A stretch of DNA of 5,290 nt from JBBIMP01 sp037444305. Lineage in GTDB: Bacteria; Acidobacteriota; UBA6911. Shown here in pieces: positions 1 through 5,290 of the stretch (position 1 is its first letter; every line of letters starts with the position of its first letter). The stretch covers positions 1 to 5,290 of the forward strand of contig JBBIMP010000100.1 in assembly GCA_037444305.1 (NCBI GenBank), in the 5' to 3' direction. The position numbers and the translations under genes were made by a program. Below the pieces are notes generated by a model, which was given only the letters and a program-made list of their open reading frames with translations, was not told the origin of the DNA and made no database searches.

Positions 1-113
1 CGTCGATCGCCGCGCTGCTGCTCACCACCGAGGCGCTGGTGAGCGAGATCAAGGAAGAGGAGAAATCCCCTCCAATGCCTCCGGGCGGCGGCGGCATGGG
101 CGGGATGTACTGA
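1..113 (+). CDS. groEL: Chaperonin GroEL, C-terminal end only (5' part outside window)
   Basis: The first complete codon begins at base 3, and 36 residues are visible before the TGA at 111-113. The visible part reads SIAALLLTTEALVSEIKEEE and then a Pro/Gly/Met-rich tail ending GGMGGMY. The 'AALLLTTEA' helix followed by a charged linker and a GGM-type tail is the classic C-terminus of the 60-kDa chaperonin, which folds proteins in an ATP-dependent double-ring complex with GroES in the cytosol. In the family this tail projects into the folding cavity. The tail is short but complete, and a strong terminator follows 27 bases after the stop, so groEL is the last gene of its transcript. Nothing can be said about the ATPase or apical domains, which lie upstream. 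Family identity is near certain; whether this is the only groEL copy in the genome cannot be seen. Confidence 0.95.
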   Translation, partial: SIAALLLTTEALVSEIKEEEKSPPMPPGGGGMGGMY

Positions 114-140
114 CCCGTTCCGGCTGACTCCTCAATCAAC

Positions 141-178
141 AGGGGCCCCCGCACCGCGGTGGGGGCCCCTTTGTTTTT
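141..178 (+). terminator. Rho-independent terminator of groEL
   Basis: AGGGGCCCCC (141-150) and GGGGGCCCCT (161-170) are perfect reverse complements, giving a 10-bp, almost all G:C stem. It can extend by a G·U and a C:G pair to leave a 6-base loop (153-158). The stem is followed at once by a T-rich tract (170-178, eight T and one G). It sits 27 bases after the groEL stop and 28 bases before the next start codon, so it should separate the two transcription units. Confidence 0.95.
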
Positions 179-198
179 GCTTCGGCCGCATGTAAGAT
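171..198 (+). promoter_or_regulatory. Possible sigma70-like promoter of the glycosyltransferase gene
   Basis: TTGTTT (171-176) and TAAGAT (193-198) are separated by 16 bases. The -10 matches the consensus at four of six positions, including T1, A2 and T6. The -35 lies inside the T-tract of the groEL terminator, so its resemblance may come from that tract alone. Transcription would start about 6-7 bases after the -10, at 204-206, on or just before the ATG at 206. Support comes from the terminator isolating this gene from groEL and from the very short space available; the assignment is tentative. Confidence 0.35.
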
Positions 199-205
199 AA
201 CGCGC

Positions 206-1810
206 ATGCAAAAGAGCGCCGGCCATGGCCGCGGTTATATCCTTGCGCTCATTCTGGTCTGGGCGGTGACGGTAGTGCTCCGCCTCGGCGGATTGCCTTT
301 CACCGGGCCGGACGAACCGCGCTACGCGCGGATCGCCGAGGAGATGCTGGCCGAGGGCCGCTGGGTGACTCCGGTTCTCGAGGGAAAGCCCTGGCTGGAA
401 AAACCCCCGCTCTACTACTGGCTCACGATCCCGTGGTTTGCGCTGGCCGGGATTTCTGAGACCGCCGCCCGGACCGGGCCTGCGCTCTGCGCCCTGCTCA
501 CGGCGCTGGCGATTTTTTTTCTCGGGTCCCGCATCCGGTCACCGGGCACCGGCTTTTTGGCTGCCTGCATCCTCCTGACTTGCATAGGGATTCCCGCCTT
601 CGGGCGGAACGCGACCACGGACATGCCCTTTACGGCCTGTATGACGGTATCTCTGGCGCTTCTGGCCGCCCGAGCCGGCAGCGAGACCCCGGCGTGGCAC
701 CCCATCCTTGCCTATGCCTTCCTGGGTATGGCCGTGTTGGCCAAGGGTCCCGTGGCTTTCATTCTGGCGGCCGGAATCCTGGTTGTCTTCTGGACGCTGG
801 ACGACCGCGGCGGAGCCCTCCGCCGGCTGGCGGTGCCGCAGGGGACGGTCATCGCCCTGGCAGTTGCAGTTCCCTGGTTCATCCTGGTTTTCGACCAGAA
901 CGGATACTCCTTCATCGCCACCTTCCTGATCAATCACAATCTCGCCCGTTACGTCAGCGACATCCACCACCACACGCAGCCCGTCTATTACTTCATTCCG
1001 GTGTTGCTCGGCCTGCTCTTCCCATGGAGCGGATGGCTGGCGGCCCTGTGGCCGGGTTCTCCCGTCAAACGGCTCAAGGCCTGGCGCGATTGGGATCCGG
1101 CCCTTCTGTTCCTGCTCTGCTGGTTCGCGGTCCCATTCGTTTTTTTCTCGCTGTCCAGGGCCAAGCTGGCGGGGTATATCCTGCCGGCAATTCCGCCGCT
1201 GGCGCTGCTTCTGGCGGCAAGGCTGCGGGACGGCTTCGACAAAGCCGGCCCGAACCGTCGCCTGGCGGTTTCAGCCTGGATTCAGATCGTCCTTTCGGCC
1301 GGGGTGGCTGCAGCCTTCCCGATCGTCTGGCGGCAGCGCTACGGCGGCGAGTGGACGGACGGCATTCCGCTGGCCGCTGCGACGCTGTTGCCCGCGGTGG
1401 CGGCTCTGTGGATGGCGTTGAAGGGCAAATGGAGGATCGCGGTGGGCGCCACGGCCCTGCAGGGACTGCTGCTCATTTTTGCCCTGACGACCCAGTCAGG
1501 TTTCCCCTTCCTGGCGCGATATCACTCCACGCGGGATATCTCGCGCATGGCGCTTGCGGCCAGGCAGGCGGCAGAGCCGATCGTCACCTACAGGTTCTTC
1601 CATCACACTTTCTTCTATTACACGGGGTACGAAGGCGGACAGCCGCTGGCAGACAAAGATGAACTTCGGCGGTTTGCCGGCGAGCACCCGAGGTTCCTGG
1701 TGGTGACCGAGGCAAAGCGCGAGGAGGAAATCCGGGAGACCGGCCTGCAGGCGGAGGCGAAGGGGCGGCAGGGAAAACTCGTCCTGCTGGAAATAATGCA
1801 GACCAGGTGA
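206..1810 (+). CDS. ArnT/PMT-like glycosyltransferase (GT-C fold, polytopic membrane protein)
   Basis: This 534-residue integral membrane protein probably moves a sugar from a polyprenyl-phosphate donor to a lipid or protein acceptor on the periplasmic face of the inner membrane. Visible motifs, in order, are GPDEPRYA (34-41), whose acidic pair is the usual catalytic/first-loop signature, KPWLEKPPLYYWL (61-73), TDMPF (138-142), AKGP (179-182), NHNLARY (243-249) and SRAKLAGYILPAIPPLALLLA-type sequence (317-337). These match the ArnT branch, where the Lys and Glu of the second motif and the His of the NHN-type motif lie near the lipid phosphate and metal site. About 11-13 hydrophobic segments span residues 11-430, and a soluble domain follows (about 435-534). 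The family is typically 500-600 residues. The ATG at 206 is the only reasonable start, since the first membrane helix begins near residue 11; no Shine-Dalgarno precedes it. No lipid A-Ara4N genes are adjacent, so a true arnT role is not supported. The family is secure, the substrate unknown. Confidence 0.88.
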   Translation: MQKSAGHGRGYILALILVWAVTVVLRLGGLPFTGPDEPRYARIAEEMLAEGRWVTPVLEGKPWLEKPPLYYWLTIPWFALAGISETAARTGPALCALLTALAIFFLGSRIRSPGTGFLAACILLTCIGIPAFGRNATTDMPFTACMTVSLALLAARAGSETPAWHPILAYAFLGMAVLAKGPVAFILAAGILVVFWTLDDRGGALRRLAVPQGTVIALAVAVPWFILVFDQNGYSFIATFLINHNLARYVSDIHHHTQPVYYFIPVLLGLLFPWSGWLAALWPGSPVKRLKAWRDWDPALLFLLCWFAVPFVFFSLSRAKLAGYILPAIPPLALLLAARLRDGFDKAGPNRRLAVSAWIQIVLSAGVAAAFPIVWRQRYGGEWTDGIPLAAATLLPAVAALWMALKGKWRIAVGATALQGLLLIFALTTQSGFPFLARYHSTRDISRMALAARQAAEPIVTYRFFHHTFFYYTGYEGGQPLADKDELRRFAGEHPRFLVVTEAKREEEIRETGLQAEAKGRQGKLVLLEIMQTR

Positions 1811-1853
1811 ATACGCCTTGTCGGTGATTGAGACCCGCCCTATGCCGCGCATT

Positions 1854-1886
1854 CCACGAATTTGGCCTGATCCGGAAAATCCGTGG
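1854..1886. repeat. Imperfect inverted repeat in the gap before cysS
   Basis: CCACGAATTT (1854-1863) and AAATCCGTGG (1877-1886) pair at nine of ten positions around a 13-base spacer. The element lies 44 bases after the glycosyltransferase stop and about 47 bases before the cysS -35 candidate. No T-run follows, so it is not a standard intrinsic terminator. It could be a weak or Rho-assisted 3' hairpin, a protein-binding site, or chance. The rest of the 180-base gap (1811-1990) holds no convincing gene, and no T-box leader or riboswitch is recognisable. Confidence 0.4.
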
Positions 1887-1932
1887 CTTCTGCATCTTGC
1901 CGCTGCCCTGCGTGTGTGAACCCGGGGCTCGC

Positions 1933-1961
1933 TTGACGGCGGAGGGGGCGGAGGGTAATCT
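1933..1961 (+). promoter_or_regulatory. Sigma70-like promoter candidate for the cysS operon
   Basis: TTGACG (1933-1938, five of six consensus bases) is followed after exactly 17 bases by TAATCT (1956-1961), which keeps the important T1, A2 and T6 of the -10 element. The predicted start is near 1968, giving a leader of about 23 bases before the cysS ATG. That leader contains GAGG at 1980-1983, seven bases before the start codon. The short leader leaves no room for a T-box or other attenuator. The match is by eye only. Confidence 0.6.
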
Positions 1962-1990
1962 CATGGCTTCATCCCTTTCGAGGCACGTCG

Positions 1991-3382
1991 ATGCTGAGGC
2001 TCTACAATACGCTGACCGGATCCAAGGAGGAGTTCCGCCCCATCGAGGAAGGGATGGTGAGAATCTACACCTGCGGCCCCACGGTCTACGATTACGCCCA
2101 CATCGGCAATTTCCGGACCTTCGTTTTCCAGGACATCCTGTGCCGGTACCTGCGCTTCAGGGGATACCGGACGGTGCATGTCATGAACATCACCGATGTG
2201 GATGACAAGATCATCCAGAAAGCCAAGGTCGAGGGGATCACCCTGCGCCAATACACGGACCGCTTCACCGAGGCGTTCCTGGAGGACTCGGGGAAGCTGC
2301 GCCTCGAGCTGCCGGAGCTGATGCCGCGCGCGACGGATCACATCCCTGAGATGGTGGCGCTGATCGGGCAGTTGAAGGAGAAGGGGCTGGCCTACGAAAA
2401 GGAGGGCTCGGTCTACTTCAGCATCTCCCGCTTCCCTGCGTACGGAAAGCTCAGCCGCAGGGATTTCGGCGGCATGCAGGCGGGCGCGAGGGTGGACAGC
2501 GACACCTACGACAAGGACGACGTGCGCGACTTCGTGCTGTGGAAGGCCCGGAAGGAAGGCGAGGCCTACTGGGACACGGAACTCGGGCCCGGTCGGCCCG
2601 GCTGGCACATCGAGTGCTCGGCGATGAGCCTGAAATACCTCGGCGAGAGCTTTGACATCCACTGCGGCGGTGTCGATCTGGTCTTTCCCCACCACGAAAA
2701 CGAGATTGCCCAGAGTGAAGGCGCCACGGGGAAACCATTCGTGCGCTACTGGGTGCACCCCGAGTTCCTGCTCGTCGAGGGGGAGAAGATGGCCAAATCC
2801 AAGGGGAACCAGTTCACCCTGAGGGACCTGCTGGCCGAGGGGCACTCGCCGGAGGTGATCCGCTATCTGCTGCTCTCGGTGAGCTACCGCCGGCAGCTCA
2901 ATTTCACGACGGACGGGTTGAGGCAGGCGCAGGCCTCACTGCAGCGCCTGGAGGATTTCGCCCTTCGGCTGAGGGAATTTGCGGATGAGGGGAAGGTCTC
3001 GCCGCTGTTTGCGGCGGAACTGGAAAAGGTTCGAAAAGGGTTCGTCGAGGCCATGGACGACGACATCAACACCTCGGCGGCCCTGGCCGCTGTTTTCGAT
3101 TTTGTCCGTGCAGTCAATCCGCGGATGGAGGAAGGCGCCATGGGCGGCGGCGACGCGGCCGCGGCGCTGGCATTTTTGGAGGACATCGACCGGGTGTTCG
3201 GCGTGATGCGGGCCGAGCCGGAGATGCTGGACGAGGAAATCATAAGTCTCATAGAGGCGCGGCAGGAGGCGCGCCGCCGACGCGACTTCGCCGAGGCGGA
3301 CCGCATCCGCGACCTGCTGCTTGCGCGCCACATTCAATTGGAAGATACCCGTGATGGCATACGCTGGAAAAGAATTCGCTGA
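1991..3382 (+). CDS. cysS: Cysteine--tRNA ligase (CysRS)
   Basis: This cytosolic class-I aminoacyl-tRNA synthetase charges tRNA-Cys with cysteine using ATP. The 463-residue length is normal for bacterial CysRS. The HIGH-type motif is HIGN (37-40), just after the CGPTVYDYAH block. The KMSKS loop is KMAKS (266-270). All four zinc ligands that recognise the cysteine thiol are present: Cys28, Cys209 (in GWHIECS), His234 and Glu238 (in FPHHENE). Their numbers equal those of the E. coli enzyme, so the catalytic core appears collinear and intact. MDDDINTSAAL (355-365) marks the DALR anticodon-binding domain, and a charged C-terminal domain (about 420-461) is complete. The ATG at 1991 is chosen because it places the conserved N-terminus correctly and has GAGG seven bases upstream. 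The last 29 bases overlap the next gene, which suggests co-transcription and translational coupling. The KMAKS Ser-to-Ala change is a tolerated variant in the family. Confidence 0.98.
   Translation: MLRLYNTLTGSKEEFRPIEEGMVRIYTCGPTVYDYAHIGNFRTFVFQDILCRYLRFRGYRTVHVMNITDVDDKIIQKAKVEGITLRQYTDRFTEAFLEDSGKLRLELPELMPRATDHIPEMVALIGQLKEKGLAYEKEGSVYFSISRFPAYGKLSRRDFGGMQAGARVDSDTYDKDDVRDFVLWKARKEGEAYWDTELGPGRPGWHIECSAMSLKYLGESFDIHCGGVDLVFPHHENEIAQSEGATGKPFVRYWVHPEFLLVEGEKMAKSKGNQFTLRDLLAEGHSPEVIRYLLLSVSYRRQLNFTTDGLRQAQASLQRLEDFALRLREFADEGKVSPLFAAELEKVRKGFVEAMDDDINTSAALAAVFDFVRAVNPRMEEGAMGGGDAAAALAFLEDIDRVFGVMRAEPEMLDEEIISLIEARQEARRRRDFAEADRIRDLLLARHIQLEDTRDGIRWKRIR
3340..3345 (+). promoter_or_regulatory. 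Ribosome binding site of the aminotransferase gene, inside cysS
   Basis: GGAAGA lies eight bases before the ATG at 3354 and five bases before an in-frame GTG at 3351. It is the only purine-rich stretch suited to a start in this area. It favours 3351/3354 over the further-upstream in-frame TTG at 3321, which has no such site. Confidence 0.5.
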
Positions 3383-4715
3383 GTGGAAAGCGCCCACGCT
3401 GCTCGGGCCGCTGCCGGGCCCCAGGGCGCAGAAGATCATCGAAGAGGATACGGCACTGATTTCTCCCTCCTACACGCGCGGCTACCCCCTGGTGGCGGAA
3501 AGCGGCCGGGGCGCGATGCTGCGGGACGTGGACGGGAACATATTCCTGGATTTCGCCGCCGGCATCGCCGTGTGCGCGACCGGGCACTCACACCCGGAAG
3601 TGGTGGCCGCCATTCAAGAGCAGGCCGCGAAACTGATCCACATCTCCGGCACCGACTTCTACATCCCGAACATGGTGGAGCTGGCGCGCAAGCTCGCCGC
3701 CGGCACTCCCGGGGATTTCCCCAAGAAGGTCTACTTCGGCAACTCGGGCGCGGAGGCGATCGAAGCCGCGATGAAGCTCGCGCGCTACTACACCAAGCGC
3801 AAGAACTTCATTGCCTTTTACAGCTGCTTCCACGGCCGGACGTTTGGAGCGCTCTCCCTGACCTCGAGCAAAACCATTCAGAGAAAGGGATTCGGACCCT
3901 TTGTCCCGGGCGCCTTTCACACGCCCTTCGCCTACTGCTACCGCTGTCCCCTGAACCTGGACTACCCGGCGTGCGAAGTCGCCTGCGCGCAGTTCATGGA
4001 GAAGACGCTCTTCAAGACGGTGGTGGAACCGGAATCGGTCGCCGCCATCGTGGTCGAGCCGATCCAGGGCGAGGGTGGCTACGTGGTCCCGCCGAAGGAA
4101 TTCCTGCAGATGATCACCGAAGTCGCCCGGAAATACGACATGCTGATCATCGCAGACGAAATCCAGAGCGGAATGGGCCGGACCGGGAAATTCTGGGCGA
4201 GCGAGCACTTCGACTTCGTGCCCGACATCGTGGCCACGGCCAAGGGCGTGGCTTCGGGCCTTCCCCTGGGCGCCATCATTGCCCGCGACGACGTCATGAA
4301 CTGGACGCCCGGAGCGCATGCCAGCACCTTCGGCGGCAACCCGGTCTCCTGCGCGGCCGCACTCAAGACGATCGAATTGCTCGAGAAGGGCATGATGGAA
4401 AATGCCCGGGTCCAGGGGGAGTTCCTGAGTCGCCAGCTGGCCCGCCTGAAGGATGCCTACGACGTTGTGGGGGATGCACGGGGGCTCGGCCTCATGCAGG
4501 CGATCGAGATCATCAAGCCCGGCAAGGTGAAGGACTCGAAAAACAAGGCCCTCCGGGACAAGATCGTGGACGAGGCTTTCTACCGGGGCCTGCTGGTTCT
4601 GGGCTGCGGCGAAAACGGCGTGCGCCTCTGCCCGCCGCTCCTGGTGGACCGCGGACAGGTCGACTGCGCAGTGTCGATCCTGGAGGAATCCATCAAGGCG
4701 GCGATGGCGAAATAG
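3354..4715 (+). CDS. Class-III PLP-dependent aminotransferase (4-aminobutyrate/acetylornithine aminotransferase family)
   Basis: This 453-residue fold-type I PLP enzyme should transfer an amino group, probably from an omega-amino or basic amino acid, to a 2-oxo acid in the cytosol. Lys297 in ATAKG is the Schiff-base lysine. Asp268 in ADEIQSG contacts the pyridine nitrogen, NSGAEA (130-135) binds phosphate, and Phe159-His160 in the CFHGRTFG block stack on the ring. Thr325 in STFGGNP binds phosphate from the partner subunit, Arg425 in VRLCPPL is the carboxylate-binding arginine, and EPIQGEGG (235-242) is the family signature. A C-x2-C-x8-C-x3-C cluster (195, 198, 207, 211) resembles that in archaeal-type members such as Pyrococcus ornithine aminotransferases and amino-acid racemases. 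The substrate is therefore open: GABA, ornithine, acetylornithine, or racemase activity. The ATG at 3354 is chosen for its ribosome site; an upstream TTG (3321) is possible but weaker. It overlaps cysS by 29 bases, and no argD or gabD neighbour narrows the role. Confidence 0.92.
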   Translation: MAYAGKEFAEWKAPTLLGPLPGPRAQKIIEEDTALISPSYTRGYPLVAESGRGAMLRDVDGNIFLDFAAGIAVCATGHSHPEVVAAIQEQAAKLIHISGTDFYIPNMVELARKLAAGTPGDFPKKVYFGNSGAEAIEAAMKLARYYTKRKNFIAFYSCFHGRTFGALSLTSSKTIQRKGFGPFVPGAFHTPFAYCYRCPLNLDYPACEVACAQFMEKTLFKTVVEPESVAAIVVEPIQGEGGYVVPPKEFLQMITEVARKYDMLIIADEIQSGMGRTGKFWASEHFDFVPDIVATAKGVASGLPLGAIIARDDVMNWTPGAHASTFGGNPVSCAAALKTIELLEKGMMENARVQGEFLSRQLARLKDAYDVVGDARGLGLMQAIEIIKPGKVKDSKNKALRDKIVDEAFYRGLLVLGCGENGVRLCPPLLVDRGQVDCAVSILEESIKAAMAK

Positions 4716-4740
4716 CCCCCCGGCGGATCCGCTGAAATAG

Positions 4741-5127
4741 GTGCGCGTGGCCGCAAACTATGCAGTCATGGGAGCCCCGCATCTTCTCACCGGGCGCCTG
4801 GGGGAACGGATCGCCTGCCGGCACCTGATGCGCGCCGGTTTCGACATCCTGGCGAGGCGGTTCCGCGCCCGGCACGGCGAAATCGACATCGTGGCCTTCG
4901 ATGCCGGCACGCTCGTTTTCGTGGAGATCAAGACACGGGCCAGCGGACGCTATGGCGGACCCTGGGAGTTCGTGGACAGGGAAAAGCAGCGGAATCTGCA
5001 GAGCGCCGCCGACGAGTTCATCTCCCGGTTCGACATGGGAGCATACGCCTGCCGGTTCGACATCGTGGCCGTCACGGCGCCCGGGACCAGGCCGGAGGAG
5101 ATCTTGCACCTGCGCAACGCCTTTTGA
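4741..5127 (+). CDS. YraN/UPF0102 family protein (PD-(D/E)XK nuclease-like fold)
   Basis: This small protein has 128 residues from the GTG at 4741, or 119 from the ATG at 4768. It shows the full UPF0102 pattern: GRLGE (18-22), GEIDIVAF (46-53), VFVEIKTR (59-66), a YGGPWEFVDREKQRNL block (71-86) and a C-terminal CRFDIVAV strand (104-111). Asp49 and Glu62-x-Lys64 form the acidic/Lys signature of the PD-(D/E)XK nuclease-like fold and are intact; Glu22 is also conserved. The family is widespread in bacteria, often near rnhB or ribosomal/tRNA genes, and its cellular role is not well defined; DNA processing is suspected. Neither start has a good Shine-Dalgarno. The ATG at 4768 matches the usual short lead before GRxGE, while GTG 4741 directly follows an in-frame TAG. 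It lies 25 bases after the aminotransferase stop without a terminator, so it is probably the last gene of the cysS operon. Confidence 0.93.
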   Translation: MRVAANYAVMGAPHLLTGRLGERIACRHLMRAGFDILARRFRARHGEIDIVAFDAGTLVFVEIKTRASGRYGGPWEFVDREKQRNLQSAADEFISRFDMGAYACRFDIVAVTAPGTRPEEILHLRNAF

Positions 5128-5172
5128 CGGGCTTCGGCGACATCGCCATGGCCGTCCGGGAGGTCAAAACCG

Positions 5173-5202
5173 TTGACCCCCGGCGGCGGGCTTTGCTAAT
5201 AT
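5173..5202 (+). promoter_or_regulatory. Sigma70-like promoter of the tRNA-Gly gene
   Basis: TTGACC (5173-5178) and TAATAT (5197-5202) are 18 bases apart, with five of six and four of six consensus matches. Transcription would begin near 5209, leaving about ten leader bases before the mature tRNA 5' end, a normal layout for a tRNA gene. The -10 stands out as an A/T island in a GC-rich background. Confidence 0.65.
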
Positions 5203-5219
5203 CTTGAGGCTTTCGGCGA

Positions 5220-5290
<71 letters not shown>

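Noticed and set aside
580..1662. 360-codon open frame on the + strand inside the glycosyltransferase gene
   Set aside because: The composition is Arg/Gly/Pro-rich with no motif; the overlapping frame has clear membrane helices and GT-C signatures.
206..1810. Naming the glycosyltransferase arnT (lipid A aminoarabinose transfer)
   Set aside because: The motifs fit the superfamily, but no other arn gene is nearby and the family includes many enzymes with other substrates.
1811..1990. T-box or riboswitch leader upstream of cysS
   Set aside because: The predicted leader after the promoter is only about 23 bases, and no TGGNACC-like T-box sequence or antiterminator/terminator pair is visible.
1828..2205. 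Possible 125-residue small protein covering the gap before cysS
   Set aside because: It starts in the non-coding gap, has no ribosome site, runs deep into cysS in another frame and crosses the cysS promoter candidate; no family is recognised.
1961..2845. 294-codon open frame on the - strand opposite cysS
   Set aside because: It is antisense to a fully conserved CysRS core, has no recognisable domain, and reflects GC-driven scarcity of stop codons.
3383..4735. 450-codon open frame on the + strand, overlapping the aminotransferase gene almost completely
   Set aside because: Its product is Arg/Gly/His-rich low-complexity sequence without any family motif, while the other frame holds a complete PLP enzyme. 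It is a by-product of high GC content.
5126..5156. Compound hairpin after the YraN-family gene (GACGG/CCGTC outer, GGCG/CGCC inner)
   Set aside because: The two short stems are separated by unpaired bases and no T-run follows, so it cannot be called an intrinsic terminator.

Overview
This high-GC window carries an ordinary bacterial housekeeping region. It holds the 3' end of groEL with its terminator, a membrane glycosyltransferase of the ArnT/PMT-like GT-C superfamily, a tight three-gene cluster (cysS, a class-III PLP aminotransferase, a YraN/UPF0102 protein), and a tRNA-Gly(GCC) gene running to the right edge. All genes are on the + strand and coding density is high. The GroEL Gly/Met-rich tail, the bacterial CysRS and sigma70-like promoters show a bacterium. 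The aminotransferase N-terminus and overall gene style suggest Acidobacteriota or a similar deep-branching, GC-rich Gram-negative phylum, but that placement is recollection-based inference with low to moderate confidence.

Layout: 1-113 is the groEL tail, closed by a strong intrinsic terminator (141-178). 206-1810 is the glycosyltransferase gene, with no Shine-Dalgarno and a -10-like hexamer placed so that its transcript could be nearly leaderless. 1811-1990 is a 180-base non-coding gap with an imperfect inverted repeat and, at its right end, a good promoter candidate (TTGACG-17-TAATCT) ahead of cysS. 1991-5127 looks like one operon: cysS overlaps the aminotransferase gene by 29 bases, and the YraN-family gene follows 25 bases later with no terminator between. 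5128-5219 holds a second promoter (TTGACC-18-TAATAT) serving the tRNA-Gly gene at 5220-5290, whose discriminator base and 3' end lie beyond the window.

Functionally the genes are loosely related: protein folding (GroEL), cell-envelope glycan or lipid modification (GT), cysteine charging of tRNA (CysRS), amino-acid metabolism (aminotransferase), a nuclease-fold protein of unclear role (YraN) and glycine decoding (tRNA). I found no mobile element, CRISPR array, phage gene, toxin-antitoxin pair or defence system. I do not see a previously undescribed system. The points most worth a second look are a four-cysteine motif inside the aminotransferase, the cysS/aminotransferase overlap and the possible leaderless start of the glycosyltransferase.
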